Shown one piece after another: positions 29,635 through 39,200 of a stretch of DNA of 64,000 bases (positions are counted from its first letter, which is position 1; the number at the start of each line of letters is the position of its first letter). Source of the DNA: Burkholderiales bacterium (lineage in GTDB: Bacteria; Pseudomonadota; Gammaproteobacteria; Burkholderiales; Burkholderiaceae_C); NCBI GenBank assembly GCA_016703325.1, contig JADJCH010000001.1, positions 124,001-188,000 on the forward strand. The letters are read 5' to 3'. A program made the translations under genes and the position numbers. The notes under the pieces were generated by a model that was not told the origin of the DNA, made no database searches, and saw only the letters and a list, made by a program, of their open reading frames with translations.

Positions 29635-30501
29635 ATGGACTATTGGCCCCTCAAACCGGAGGCGCGCGAAACACCGATCGGCCTCAGCCAGGCCACCGCG
29701 CTGCTGGCCCGGGTCGGGCACCTGCAACCTGGCGCCTTGGCTGGTGCACTGTTGAACATCCTGGGTGAACACGTGGCGCTGGCCCAGTGTGTGGTGTTCG
29801 CCTACCCACCCGAGCAGAGCCCGCGGCTGGTGTCCTACGCCGACCGGGCGCGCACCCGGGAGCTGCCCGCCATCTCGCGGGAGTACGCGGAACGCTTCTT
29901 CCTGGAAGACACCAACCGGCTGGCCATGCATGAGCTGATGGCCAGTCGCCGCCGCCCGCTGAGCGATGGCAGCGAAGCGGGTGCAGGCCGACTGGACGAT
30001 GCCATCCTGGTGCACCGGCAACTGCCCGAGGACATCACCCATGCGGACTACCGGGCCATCTGCTACGACCAGCCGCGCATCAGCGACCGCATCGCACTGT
30101 TGACCCATCAGGATCCGCAGGCCTGGCTGTCGATCAATCTCTACCGGGGCCGTGAACATGGCCGCTTCAGCACCGAAGAGATCCAGTGCATCGAGAGTTT
30201 TGCGCCCTTCCTGACCCAGCTGGCGCGGCTGCACCTGCGTTGCCACCAGTACGACAACGAGCTGGGTCCGACGTTGCTGCAGCGCATGCGCCGCCGCTTC
30301 CCCAGCCTGACGCGGCGGGACATGGACCTGCTCTCCGGTGTGGTGGAGGGGCAGGATGTGGACCAGATCGCCCAGGCCATGGGCATCCAGCCCGGCAGCG
30401 TGCAGACCTACACCAAACGCATCTACCGCAAGCTCGGCATCTCAGGGCAGCGGGAGCTGTTCAGCTTGATGTTGTCGCCGGTGAGCACGCCGGCCAACTG
30501 A
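29635..30501 (+). CDS. LuxR-type transcriptional regulator
   Basis: This 288-residue protein has a C-terminal LuxR helix-turn-helix: LTRRDMDLLSGVVEGQDVDQ, then IAQAMGIQPGSVQTYTKRIYRKLGI. The N-terminal 200 residues have no receiver Asp pattern and no autoinducer-domain signature that I recognise, so they probably form a ligand-sensing domain of unknown type. Its location 76 bases behind the small protein suggests that it controls the hydroxylase cluster, perhaps in response to the aromatic substrate. Confidence 0.8.
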   Translation: MDYWPLKPEARETPIGLSQATALLARVGHLQPGALAGALLNILGEHVALAQCVVFAYPPEQSPRLVSYADRARTRELPAISREYAERFFLEDTNRLAMHELMASRRRPLSDGSEAGAGRLDDAILVHRQLPEDITHADYRAICYDQPRISDRIALLTHQDPQAWLSINLYRGREHGRFSTEEIQCIESFAPFLTQLARLHLRCHQYDNELGPTLLQRMRRRFPSLTRRDMDLLSGVVEGQDVDQIAQAMGIQPGSVQTYTKRIYRKLGISGQRELFSLMLSPVSTPAN

Positions 30502-30639
30502 GCGCCGCATGGCAGCGGCCCTGATGGGGGCTTCCGGTGCCGTGATGGACTCTGCAATCCCTGGAATCCCGGTCAACCGACATCGGGTTAACCCTCGGTT
30601 ACTGGCTAAGATGGCTCCGCCTTTCCACGGAGCCTGCCG

Positions 30640-32232
30640 ATGACCCCCGTTTTTGCCTACCTGGCCCAGCAGGAGATCCTGCTGCTGTTTCTGCTGGTTG
30701 GCTTCGGCGCCCTGCTGGGGCACTTCAAGATCGGCGGGGTATCGCTGGGCGCGGCCGCAGTGCTTTTCCTGGCCGTCGCTGTGGGGGCCTGGGCCGACGC
30801 GCAGGGCCACAAACTGGTGGTGCCCGAGACACTGGGCGGCTTCGGTCTGATCCTCTTCACCTTCTCGGTGGGGCTGATGTCGGGGCCCAACTTCGCTGCG
30901 GCACTGCGGCGCGGGCTGGCGCCCATCCTCACCATGGTGCTGTTGCTGGTCATCGCGGCCGCCGCGGCGGTGGGAGTGGGGCGGCTGCTGGGGCTGGAGT
31001 CGGCCCTCGTCGCTGGTGCCTTTGCCGGGGCCCTCACCAACACGCCGGCGCTGGCCGCCGCAAGGGAAGCCGCCGGCCACAGCCCGCTGCCCACAGTGGG
31101 TTACGCTGTGACCTACATCTTCGGGGTGGTCGGCATGCTGATCGCCACCAGCCTGGCGCTGCGGCATCGCGGCCAGGACCGGGATGCCCCCACCCCGCTG
31201 GTCAATTGCACGGTACGGGTGGAAACCGCCGAGCGCCCCAGCATCGGCCAGATCGGGCAGCGCCACGGCGGGCGCATCCGCTTCTCCCGCGTGCGCCATG
31301 GCGGGATGATGTTCCCGGTGCTGCCGGCGGCGGAGGACGATGTGCTTTGCCGCAACGACCTGGTCACCGTGGTGGGCCCCGCCGACGAGGTGGATCAGGT
31401 AGTGCGCGAGCTGGGCCACGCCTCGTCCCATGTGCTGCAGGCCGACCGCAGCGAAATCGACTACCGCCGCATCACCCTGTCCAACGGCAAAATCGCCGGC
31501 CGTGCGCTGGCAGAGGTGAACCTGCTGGAGCGCTTCGGCGCCACCGTCTCGCGCGTGCGGCGCGGCGATGTGGACATGCTCGCCAGCGATCAGCTGGTGC
31601 TCCAGCTCGGTGACCGCCTGCGGGTGGTGGCCCCCCGCGAGCGCATGGCCGAGGTGTCCAAATACATCGGCGATTCGGCCCGCGGCCTCTCGGACGTCAA
31701 CCCGATTGCGCTGGGCCTGGGCATGGCCCTGGGCATCGGCCTGGGCAAGCTGGTGATCGAGCTGCCGGTGGGGCACTTTGCCATCGGCTCGGCCGCCGGC
31801 ACCCTGCTGGTGGGCCTGCTGCTGGGTCGGCTGGGTCGCATCGGCCCCTTTGTCACCACCCTCCCGGTGACGGCGGCGCAGGCGCTGTCGGAGCTGGGCC
31901 TGTTGATCTTCCTGGCCCAGGCCGGCACCAAGGCCGGCGCACAGATCGGGGTGGCCTTCACCAGCGGCGCCTGGTGGAAGATCGCCCTGCTCGGTGCTGT
32001 GATTACCCTGCTGGTCGGGCTGGGCCTGTACCTGGCGATGCGCCACTTCTTTGCGATGGGCGGCACCCGCCTGTCCGGCGTGATGGCCGGCACCCAGACC
32101 CAGCCCGCCGTGCTGGCCTTCGCCAACGGCCGCACCGGCCACGACAGCCGGGTGGCCGAGGGCTACGCCCTGGTCTACCCGGCTGCGATGATCAGCAAGA
32201 TCCTGCTGGGCCAGCTGCTGGGCGGGCTCTGA
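30640..32232 (+). CDS. AspT/YidE-type (AAE family) membrane transporter with TrkA-C domains
   Basis: This 530-residue protein has two membrane halves of four to six helices each, flanking a cytoplasmic middle with two TrkA-C/RCK_C domains (around residues 195-270 and 280-355). Repeated segments GALTNTPALAAA in the first half and GVMAGTQTQPAVLAFA in the second half are the paired signature of the aspartate:alanine exchanger family. The transported ion is unknown. It ends 25 bases before the icmF remnant that marks the edge of the inserted island. Confidence 0.85.
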   Translation: MTPVFAYLAQQEILLLFLLVGFGALLGHFKIGGVSLGAAAVLFLAVAVGAWADAQGHKLVVPETLGGFGLILFTFSVGLMSGPNFAAALRRGLAPILTMVLLLVIAAAAAVGVGRLLGLESALVAGAFAGALTNTPALAAAREAAGHSPLPTVGYAVTYIFGVVGMLIATSLALRHRGQDRDAPTPLVNCTVRVETAERPSIGQIGQRHGGRIRFSRVRHGGMMFPVLPAAEDDVLCRNDLVTVVGPADEVDQVVRELGHASSHVLQADRSEIDYRRITLSNGKIAGRALAEVNLLERFGATVSRVRRGDVDMLASDQLVLQLGDRLRVVAPRERMAEVSKYIGDSARGLSDVNPIALGLGMALGIGLGKLVIELPVGHFAIGSAAGTLLVGLLLGRLGRIGPFVTTLPVTAAQALSELGLLIFLAQAGTKAGAQIGVAFTSGAWWKIALLGAVITLLVGLGLYLAMRHFFAMGGTRLSGVMAGTQTQPAVLAFANGRTGHDSRVAEGYALVYPAAMISKILLGQLLGGL

Positions 32233-32256
32233 GGCCCACGCCCGCGGCGACCTGGA

Positions 32257-32437
32257 TCACATCGACCGCCGATACTGCCCGCCCACCTCGAACAGCGCGC
32301 GGGTGATCTGGCCCAGCGAGCAGCAGCGCACCGCTTCCTCGACCAGCTCAGTCAGCTCGTCGATCACGAAGGCGCCCTGGTTGGGGTTCTCGTTCTTCGC
32401 CAGGCCCCACTCGCGGTTGATGATGAGCTGGATCGCC
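32257..32437 (-). pseudogene. Internally deleted 3' remnant of icmF
   Basis: Read on the minus strand, this segment encodes AIQLIINREWGLAKNENPNQ and onward to LVEEAV, then jumps in frame to RCCSLGQITRALFEVGGQYR with RSM and TGA. These are residues about 927-962 and 1078-1100 of the intact IcmF, so about 115 codons are missing. The two blocks match 41178-41280 and 40755-40832, with nine coding differences in roughly 176 bases. Eight of those are silent and one changes Ser to Arg; the stop codon also differs. It has no start of its own and ends exactly at the ietS stop codon. It looks like a leftover from recombination that brought in the island. Confidence 0.9.
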
Positions 32438-34980
32438 TACCGACTTTCGATGGCCACCGCCACTGCGGTCGCTGCCGCAATCTGCTGCGCTACCGGTGTG
32501 TAGAGGTCTACGTGGGTTTCAGGTGAGCGTATTGACACCACCAGGCTGTACCGCGCGGGCAGGTTGAAGCGCTCCAGTGCGGGCCGGGTGCGCCACCAGC
32601 CCTTCGATGGATAGACCGCAATCTCATGGCGTTGAGCCAGTTCGGCGGCGCTGCCGCGCCAGATGTCCTGATGCAGCGAGCCGCGGTGCCGGTAGCGCTC
32701 GCCCAGCAGCCAATGCGGGTCGCGGCTTTCCACTGCGTCGTCATCGTCTTCGCGCAGTGCCGCCGCGTTGATGCGGGCCACAAACTGCTCGGTTGAGGTA
32801 TCCAGCGGGCGTCGTACATCGAAGCGCAGCTGGTGCGAGGCGTAGTGGAACTTTGATGCTGTGCCCCGTGCCGAGGGATTGGGCTCGATGAAATACGACA
32901 GGGTGACGCGCAACACCAGCTGGGCATCGGGCGGTAGCGCTTCCAATGCCGCCTTCGGCCAGGGCAGGGCATGCAGGTGCATGTCGCGCGTGGTCACTGC
33001 CTGTCCGCTTCGGCGCTGGTAGGGCTGAAGCTGGTCCTCCACCACCAGTGTCAAGGCGTGCCCTGCGCTCCAACGGGCTCGTTCCGCGTCGGGCACGCCC
33101 CAGCCGCAGTGGCGGATCAGGTGGACGTGATCGCGCTTGCTGGGGCTGGGCGGAAGGTACTGTGCCCGCATGGCTGGCGTCCATTCGGCCGCATGCACCA
33201 GCAGCGCCCGGATCGTCTCGGGCCGCAGGTCGGGATAGTCCGCCATCAGCTGCGCCGCCATGCCAGCACTCAGCGCTGATGCAGCACTGGTGGCGTTGAA
33301 GGGCGTCAGCAGCCGCTGCTGGGGACGATGGTGGGCCGCCAGCAGCTTGAGGCTGTCCACCCCGATGGCGCCGCGGGCATCGCGCGCCGCGTTGCCGCCC
33401 TCGCATACCACATCGGGCTTCAGAGGCCAGGTGTTGTCCCAGGTCGCGGAGGTGGTGGAGTACGGGCTCAAGCCGCCGTCCGGCGCGATCGCCGCCAGGT
33501 CTTGCGCATCGGCTTCTGAAATGTGCACCTTGCGCGTGCAGGCGCCCACGGTCAGTGCGTTCCAGGCTTGGCCCGGGTCATACAGGCCCTGCGTGCTCAG
33601 TGCGTCTGGATAGCCGTTGATCGCGTTCAGGTCTTCGGTGTTGCCTGCCGCCAGCACGAACAGCCGCGGGAACGCGCCACCGCCGTCGTAGTCGGCCGCC
33701 AGCCGGTCCACCATGGCCGACCAGGCGGTGGGCCTGCCCTGCTCGCGGCCGTCTTCGGCCGTCACGGCAGAGGTGAACACCCTTGCCCGCTCGGGCGCCG
33801 CCACTTCCGGTTGCGCCACCGCGTCGGCGAACAATGCCGCGTGGTGGGCCTTGCTGCCGGGGTTGCTGCCCGATCGATCCACCAGCTTCACCGATTCCAG
33901 CCTGTGCGATATCTGCAGAGGGCTGGACGAGGCCAAAGCCTCGGTCAAGTCGCCATAGCTGGCCAGCGTGGCGATGCCGGTGCCGTGGTTGGCGTCGTCG
34001 CCCACGCCCCAGGCGGGGTGAACCGTGTGGGCGTCGGCTGGCGCCAGCAAGGGCGCCACCAGCGGGTGCGACTGGCTGATCCCCGAATCCAGCACGCACA
34101 CACGCGGCACCCGTGGGTCATCCTCGCGCGGGGCCTGAAGCCGGGCCACGGCTTCGTCCACCCATTCGCGCTGTTCGGTGATCGGCATGGCGTCGAACAG
34201 CGCAGCCGTGTCCTTGGCCCGCCGCAGTTCAGCCACGCAGTTCAGCACCAGCGTCGACTGGCCGAACTGCCGCACCGAGCCCCGCATCAGCAGCACCGAT
34301 CGTTCCGGGAAGCGGGCCACCGCCTCACCCACCTCACAGCCCGCCGCGGTGGCCAGCTTGCGGAAGTCGGCCACTACTGCCGCAGGCCGGCCCCGCGTGG
34401 GCAGCCACACCTCCCACCACAGTTGCTCGTTGGGATCGACGGGGAACAGGCCGGGCAAGTCGGTCCACAGCGCGCGCAGGCTGCTGGTCCGGATGGCGGC
34501 GATGGTGTCCACCAGCTTGTGGTTGTCCCGCAGTTGCTGGCCGTTGGCGCTGCGACGCTCGGCCAGGTAGTGGGCCACCACCTGTTCAAAGTGGGCCAGC
34601 TTGCCATCGGGCACAAACACGTTGGCGCGGGTGATGCCCGCTTCGGTCTGAACGCTCAGCACCTCGATGTGGTTCAGCGCGTTCTTGCCCCGCTCGTGGC
34701 CCAGGCTGTTGATGGCCAGCGCCACCTCGGGATGGCCGACAAACTCCAGCTGCAGTCCCAGTCCGCTTTCCAGGTTCAGCTCGCGCTGTGCCGCGGCGGC
34801 TTGCTGCGCCAGCGGTCGCATGGCCTGCAGGCTGCGTTGCAAGGCCTGCCCGTGGCGTGCGCGATCCTGCGGCGGAATGGGCGCTGGGCGGACCGGCATT
34901 CCCCGGGCCTTGAAGTCTTGCGCCTGGCCGGTGTTGCGCAGGCGAAGGTGGGGGCGTCGGTCAGCGGCCGGGCCTGCCAT
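32437..34980 (-). CDS. ietS: Subtilisin-like (S8) serine protease of an IetAS-type system
   Basis: This 847-residue protein has a central S8 domain. The triad appears as Asp298 in VCVLDSGIS, His332 in DANHGTGIATLASYG and Ser565 in NATSAASALSAGMAA; the oxyanion Asn is 447 in FVLAAGN. There is no signal peptide, so it should act in the cytoplasm. The N-terminal 280 residues and C-terminal 250 residues are not standard subtilase parts. Pairing with an AAA+ ATPase through a 20-base overlap is the layout of IetAS, first seen as a plasmid incompatibility/toxin-antitoxin pair and later reported as antiphage. Its stop codon abuts the icmF remnant. Confidence 0.85.
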   Translation of the reverse strand: MAGPAADRRPHLRLRNTGQAQDFKARGMPVRPAPIPPQDRARHGQALQRSLQAMRPLAQQAAAAQRELNLESGLGLQLEFVGHPEVALAINSLGHERGKNALNHIEVLSVQTEAGITRANVFVPDGKLAHFEQVVAHYLAERRSANGQQLRDNHKLVDTIAAIRTSSLRALWTDLPGLFPVDPNEQLWWEVWLPTRGRPAAVVADFRKLATAAGCEVGEAVARFPERSVLLMRGSVRQFGQSTLVLNCVAELRRAKDTAALFDAMPITEQREWVDEAVARLQAPREDDPRVPRVCVLDSGISQSHPLVAPLLAPADAHTVHPAWGVGDDANHGTGIATLASYGDLTEALASSSPLQISHRLESVKLVDRSGSNPGSKAHHAALFADAVAQPEVAAPERARVFTSAVTAEDGREQGRPTAWSAMVDRLAADYDGGGAFPRLFVLAAGNTEDLNAINGYPDALSTQGLYDPGQAWNALTVGACTRKVHISEADAQDLAAIAPDGGLSPYSTTSATWDNTWPLKPDVVCEGGNAARDARGAIGVDSLKLLAAHHRPQQRLLTPFNATSAASALSAGMAAQLMADYPDLRPETIRALLVHAAEWTPAMRAQYLPPSPSKRDHVHLIRHCGWGVPDAERARWSAGHALTLVVEDQLQPYQRRSGQAVTTRDMHLHALPWPKAALEALPPDAQLVLRVTLSYFIEPNPSARGTASKFHYASHQLRFDVRRPLDTSTEQFVARINAAALREDDDDAVESRDPHWLLGERYRHRGSLHQDIWRGSAAELAQRHEIAVYPSKGWWRTRPALERFNLPARYSLVVSIRSPETHVDLYTPVAQQIAAATAVAVAIESR

Positions 34981-36007
34981 GCTCGCTCAGTGGCACGGCT
35001 TGGCCCAGGCGCGCGGCGATCGCACGGCGCTCATCCAGCGCCTGCCGCAGGTCGGCGGGCTGAATCTGCGCCTGGTCCGCCAGGATGGCGTGCTTCACAG
35101 CCTCTTCCGCCGCGCGGCACACCTCGGCGTGGCTGAGGCCCGCCAGCGGCGCGGCCCAGGCGCTGGCCCGCCAAGGCTTGGGGCTGAATGCGCCGAGCCG
35201 ATTGCGCAGCAGCGTCACGGCCTGGGTGGCCGATGGCAGCTGGTAGCCCACCACATCGTCGAAGCGGCGGAACAGGGCCTGGTCCAGCACCTCGGCGTGG
35301 TTGGTGGCGGCCAGGATCAGACTGTGCGAGGCGTCCTGCTCGATCATCTGCAGGAAGCTGTTCAGCACGCGGCGGATCTCGCCCACGTCCTGCCCCTGGG
35401 CGCGCTGCGAGCCGATGGCATCGAACTCGTCAAAGAAGTACACCCCGCGCACATCGGCCATGGCATCAAACACCAGGCGCAGCTTGGCCGCCGTCTCGCC
35501 CATGAACTTGGTGATCAGCGCATCCAGCCGCACCCGCATCAGCGGCAGGCCCAGTTCACCCGCCAGGGCCTCGGCCGTCATCGTCTTGCCGGTGCCTGGC
35601 GGGCCCACCAGCAACAGCTTGCGCCGGGGTTGCAGGCCGTGGGCCTGCAGGCGGGCGATCTGGCGCTGCTCCTTCACCACGCGCGCCAGTTGCTGGCAGG
35701 CGCTGTCGTCCAGCACCATGTCGGCCAGGCGTGCCGACGGGTGGCTGACGTTGAGCAGGCTTTCCAGCTCGCCCCGGCGCGCGGCGCTGTTCATCAGCCC
35801 GGCAGCGATGGGCACCAGCTTGCCCCCCGCGGCAGGCGCCAACCGGGCCTTGGCCGCATCGATCAGCTCACGCAATTCCAGCGCCAGCTTGCCACGGCCC
35901 GCCTTGGCTTCGTGCGCGGCCACCTGCATCGCCACCGACAGGAACTGGCCGTCATCCCGTCGCAGGTGCGACTGGATCAGGGCCTTCAGTTGGTCGGGGC
36001 TGGGCAT
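34961..36007 (-). CDS. ietA: AAA+ ATPase of an IetAS-type system
   Basis: This 348-residue single-module AAA+ protein has Walker A GPPGTGKT at 135-142, a pore-loop-like KFMGET at 167-172, Walker B VYFFDEFD at 189-196, a sensor-1 Asn in LILAATNHAE and an arginine-finger region LFRRFDD. The N-terminal 100 residues are helical and probably bind the partner or a substrate. It overlaps ietS by 20 bases, so the two proteins are probably made together. By analogy it restrains, or delivers substrates to, the protease. I used the ATG at 36007; a TTG two codons upstream is also open. Confidence 0.85.
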   Translation of the reverse strand: MPSPDQLKALIQSHLRRDDGQFLSVAMQVAAHEAKAGRGKLALELRELIDAAKARLAPAAGGKLVPIAAGLMNSAARRGELESLLNVSHPSARLADMVLDDSACQQLARVVKEQRQIARLQAHGLQPRRKLLLVGPPGTGKTMTAEALAGELGLPLMRVRLDALITKFMGETAAKLRLVFDAMADVRGVYFFDEFDAIGSQRAQGQDVGEIRRVLNSFLQMIEQDASHSLILAATNHAEVLDQALFRRFDDVVGYQLPSATQAVTLLRNRLGAFSPKPWRASAWAAPLAGLSHAEVCRAAEEAVKHAILADQAQIQPADLRQALDERRAIAARLGQAVPLSEHGRPGR

Positions 36008-36248
36008 CTTCAAATTGTCGCGCAGGAGAGGCCCGGCGTGGCCCCAATCAGTGGTCGCCGCCAGATTCCTTCACATGCCGCGGTGGCGCAGGGGTGAGGG
36101 AGTTGGCCATTGGGGTGGCGCTCAAGGTCCTGTGGGCAACGGGCAGCGCGCAAGGGTTGCCGGCCACGTGGTCCGACGATCACGGATGGGCCCTTGAAAT
36201 GGCATATCCTGCAACCTGTCAAGGCGAAAAGGACAGCAGGGGGTCACG
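36008..36248. promoter_or_regulatory. Divergent control region between ietA and the TIR-CHAT gene
   Basis: This is 241 bases between the two oppositely read defence units. It contains an inverted repeat CCTTGA (36192-36197) and TCAAGG (36219-36224) separated by 21 bases, placed just before the ribosome-binding site AGGGGG of the right-hand gene. No convincing -35/-10 pair could be assigned in either direction. Confidence 0.45.
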
Positions 36249-39200
36249 ATGCCGGGCAAGCTCTTCATCTCGCACAGCTCGCAGGACGACGATCTGGTGC
36301 GCCGGCTGCGGCGGGCGCTGGCCGATCTGGGTCAGGACGGCTGGATCGATTCGCGCGAGCTGCGCGGCGGTGATCCGCTCTGGCCCGAGATCGAGGCGGC
36401 CATCAGCGCATCGGCCGGGCTGGCGGTGATTGTCAGTATCAACGGGCTGCAGTCGAAGTGGCTCGGCAAGGAGTTGAAGCACGCGCTGAAGCTGCAGGCG
36501 GAACGCGGCGCCGACCGCTTCCCGGTCATTCCGCTGGCAGTCGATGGCTGCAAGCTCGGTGTACTGGAAGAGTTCTTCGACGCCGAACCGCGCTTCATCC
36601 CGATCAGCAGCGACGCTGGTGGCATCGACGCCGCACTGCACGACATCCTTGTCGCGCTGCGGCGGCGCGACCCGATAGACCCGACGCCCACCCTCCAACC
36701 CACCGCCGCGCTGATGGAAGAACTGGTGCTGGAGCTGTCCCGGCTGTCGATCCACCTGGCCGATGGCAAGCGCCGCGCCCGTGGCAGCGCCCGGCTGGTG
36801 TACGAGCCGGCCGATCCCAACCGGCGCGAGGTGCGCAGCCCGAAGAGCTGGGTGTTCGAGGCCCCGCTCGGCCCTATCGAGGTCGAGGAGCTGCGCTGGT
36901 ACCTGGAAACCTACGCCGTCTGGCCCAGCCGCTTTGACGAGGCCCGCGTCAAGAAGATCGAGGCCAACCTCGTCACCTGGGGCCGGCTGCTGCACGACGC
37001 CGCGATGCCGGCCGACAAGGCCGCCAGCGTGCTGCAGGCCTGGGCGCAGGTGGGCGACGGCGCCGCGCGGCGCTTTTCGGTGCACGTCGAACCCGAGCTG
37101 GACGACGGCACGCCCGAGGCCGACGTGCTCGCCGCCCGCGAGGCCGCGACGCTGCTGCTCGGCCTGCCGTGGGAGCTGCTGCACGACGGTCGCGGCTTCC
37201 TGTTCCAGGGTGGCCGGCCGGTGCGGGTGCGGCGGCGCCTGCCAAACACGCACGCGGTCGAGCCGCCAGTGCTGGCCACGCCGATCCGCATCGTGCTGGT
37301 CAGCCCCCGGCCGGAGGACGCGGCCTGCAGCTACATCGACCACCGCGCCAGCAGCCTGCCGCTGGTCCGGGCGATGGAGCAACTCGGCGAGGTGGTGCAT
37401 CTGACGCTGCTGGCCACGCCGACGCTTTCTGCGCTGCGCGAGGCGCTGCAGCGCGCCAAGGCGGCCGGGCAGCCGTACCACGTGCTGCACTTCGATGGCC
37501 ACGGCACCTACAACCGGCGGGTGGGCCTGGGTGGCCTGTGCTTCGAGCATGACGAGGATGGCGAGCAGATCGACAAGCGCCGCCACCGCACCGTCTACAC
37601 CGACACGCTCGGCCCGCTGCTGCGCGACCACGGCATCGCGCTGGTGTTCCTGGAAGCCTGCCAGAGCGCGCAGGCCGAGCAGGCGAGTGAATCGGTCGCC
37701 AGCGAGATGCTCAAGACCGGCGTTGCGTCGGTGGTGGCGATGAGCCACAGCGTGCTGGTCGAAACGTCGCGGCGCTTCGTCACCGCGTTCTATGGCGCGC
37801 TGGCCCAAGGCGCCCGCGTCGGGGACGCGATGCTGGCCGGCCAGAGCGAGCTGCACGCACGGCCGTTCCGCGACCGCATCTTCGGCGAGGCCGATCTGGA
37901 ACTGCGCGACTGGTTCGTGCCCGTGCTGTTCCAAGACCGGGCCGACCCGCAGCTGTTCAAGGAAACGCCCACGCGGCAGACCGCCGAAGACCGCCGCTCG
38001 CGCGTCAACGGCCGCCTGCACGGCACGCCGCGCGAACCTGCCACCACCTTCATTGGCCGCAGCCGCGAGCTGCTGACGCTGGAGCGCGTGCTGCAGCGGC
38101 AGCGCTACGCTGTGCTGCGCGGCCAGGGCGGCGAAGGCAAGACCGCGCTGGCGGCCGAGTTCGCGCGCTGGCGCGTGCGCTCGCGGCAGGTGCGGCGCGG
38201 GGCGTTCGTGTCGGTCGAGCAGCACAGCCACGACCGGGCGGTGCTGGATGCCCTCGGCCGGCAACTGGTCGGGCAGGACTACTCGGTGGCGACGTTCACC
38301 ACGCTCGACGACGCCTGCCGGCCGGTCGAGCGCGTGCTGCGCGAGGACAGCGTGCTGCTGGTGATCGACAACCTGGAATCGGTGCTGCCCACCCCACCGC
38401 TGCCCGGCGCGGCGCCTGATCCGCTGGCCGACCTCACGGCGGATGCGGCCGACGCCATCTTCCAGCTCTGCGCCCGCCTGGGTGCCATCGGCAACACCCG
38501 CCTCGTCTTCACCAGCCGCGAGGCGCTGCCCACGCCCTTTGACGCCCCGCAGGCGCGCATCGAACTGCACCGCCTCTCGACCGAGGACGCCATCCGGCTG
38601 GTCGAGCGCACCCTCGAAACCGACGCCAGCGCCAGCCCCTCCGCCGGCCCTGCCCCGCGCAACGCCAGCGCCGCCGAGATCCGCGAACTGGTGGACGCCG
38701 TCCACGGCCACGCCCGCACGCTGGCGCTGCTGGCCCCGTCCCTGCGCCACGACGGCGTGGCCGCCACCCGCGTCCGGTTGACTGAGCTGATGGCGCAGAT
38801 GGAGCGCGACCACCCGGGCGAGCGCGAAAAGTCGCTCTACGCCAGCGTCGAGCTGTCGCTGCGGCGGCTGCCCCCGGAGATGCAGGAGCGGGTAAAGGTG
38901 CTGGCAGTGTTTCATGGGGGCTTTTTTCAAGGCATTCTGTGGCCCATGATGGACTGGGACAGGGACGATGACCGCCACCTCGCCGCCGCGCTGATCGAAA
39001 TTGGTCTGGCCACCCACAACCCTTACAACTACCTGAGCCTCAACCCGGCGCTGTGCCACTACCTGCGCGCCCGAGCCAGCGCTGAGCAACTGGCCGATTG
39101 GCGGGCACGCTGGGTGATGGCGATGCTGCCATACGTAAATTTTCTGTGGGAACAACATAGCCAGGACACCCTGCTGGCTGCAACGCTCACGCAGATGGAA

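Noticed and set aside
30575..30600. Nested inverted repeats around GGGTTAACCC before the AAE transporter gene
   Set aside because: The arms are not symmetric about the centre and no promoter element is nearby. A GC-rich 10-mer palindrome alone is weak evidence for an operator.
32437..34980. The ietS gene truncated at its 3' end by the icmF remnant
   Set aside because: The stop codon coincides with the junction, but the C-terminal RYSLVVSIRSPETHVDLYTP segment looks like a natural domain end and the length (847) suits the family, so truncation is not shown.
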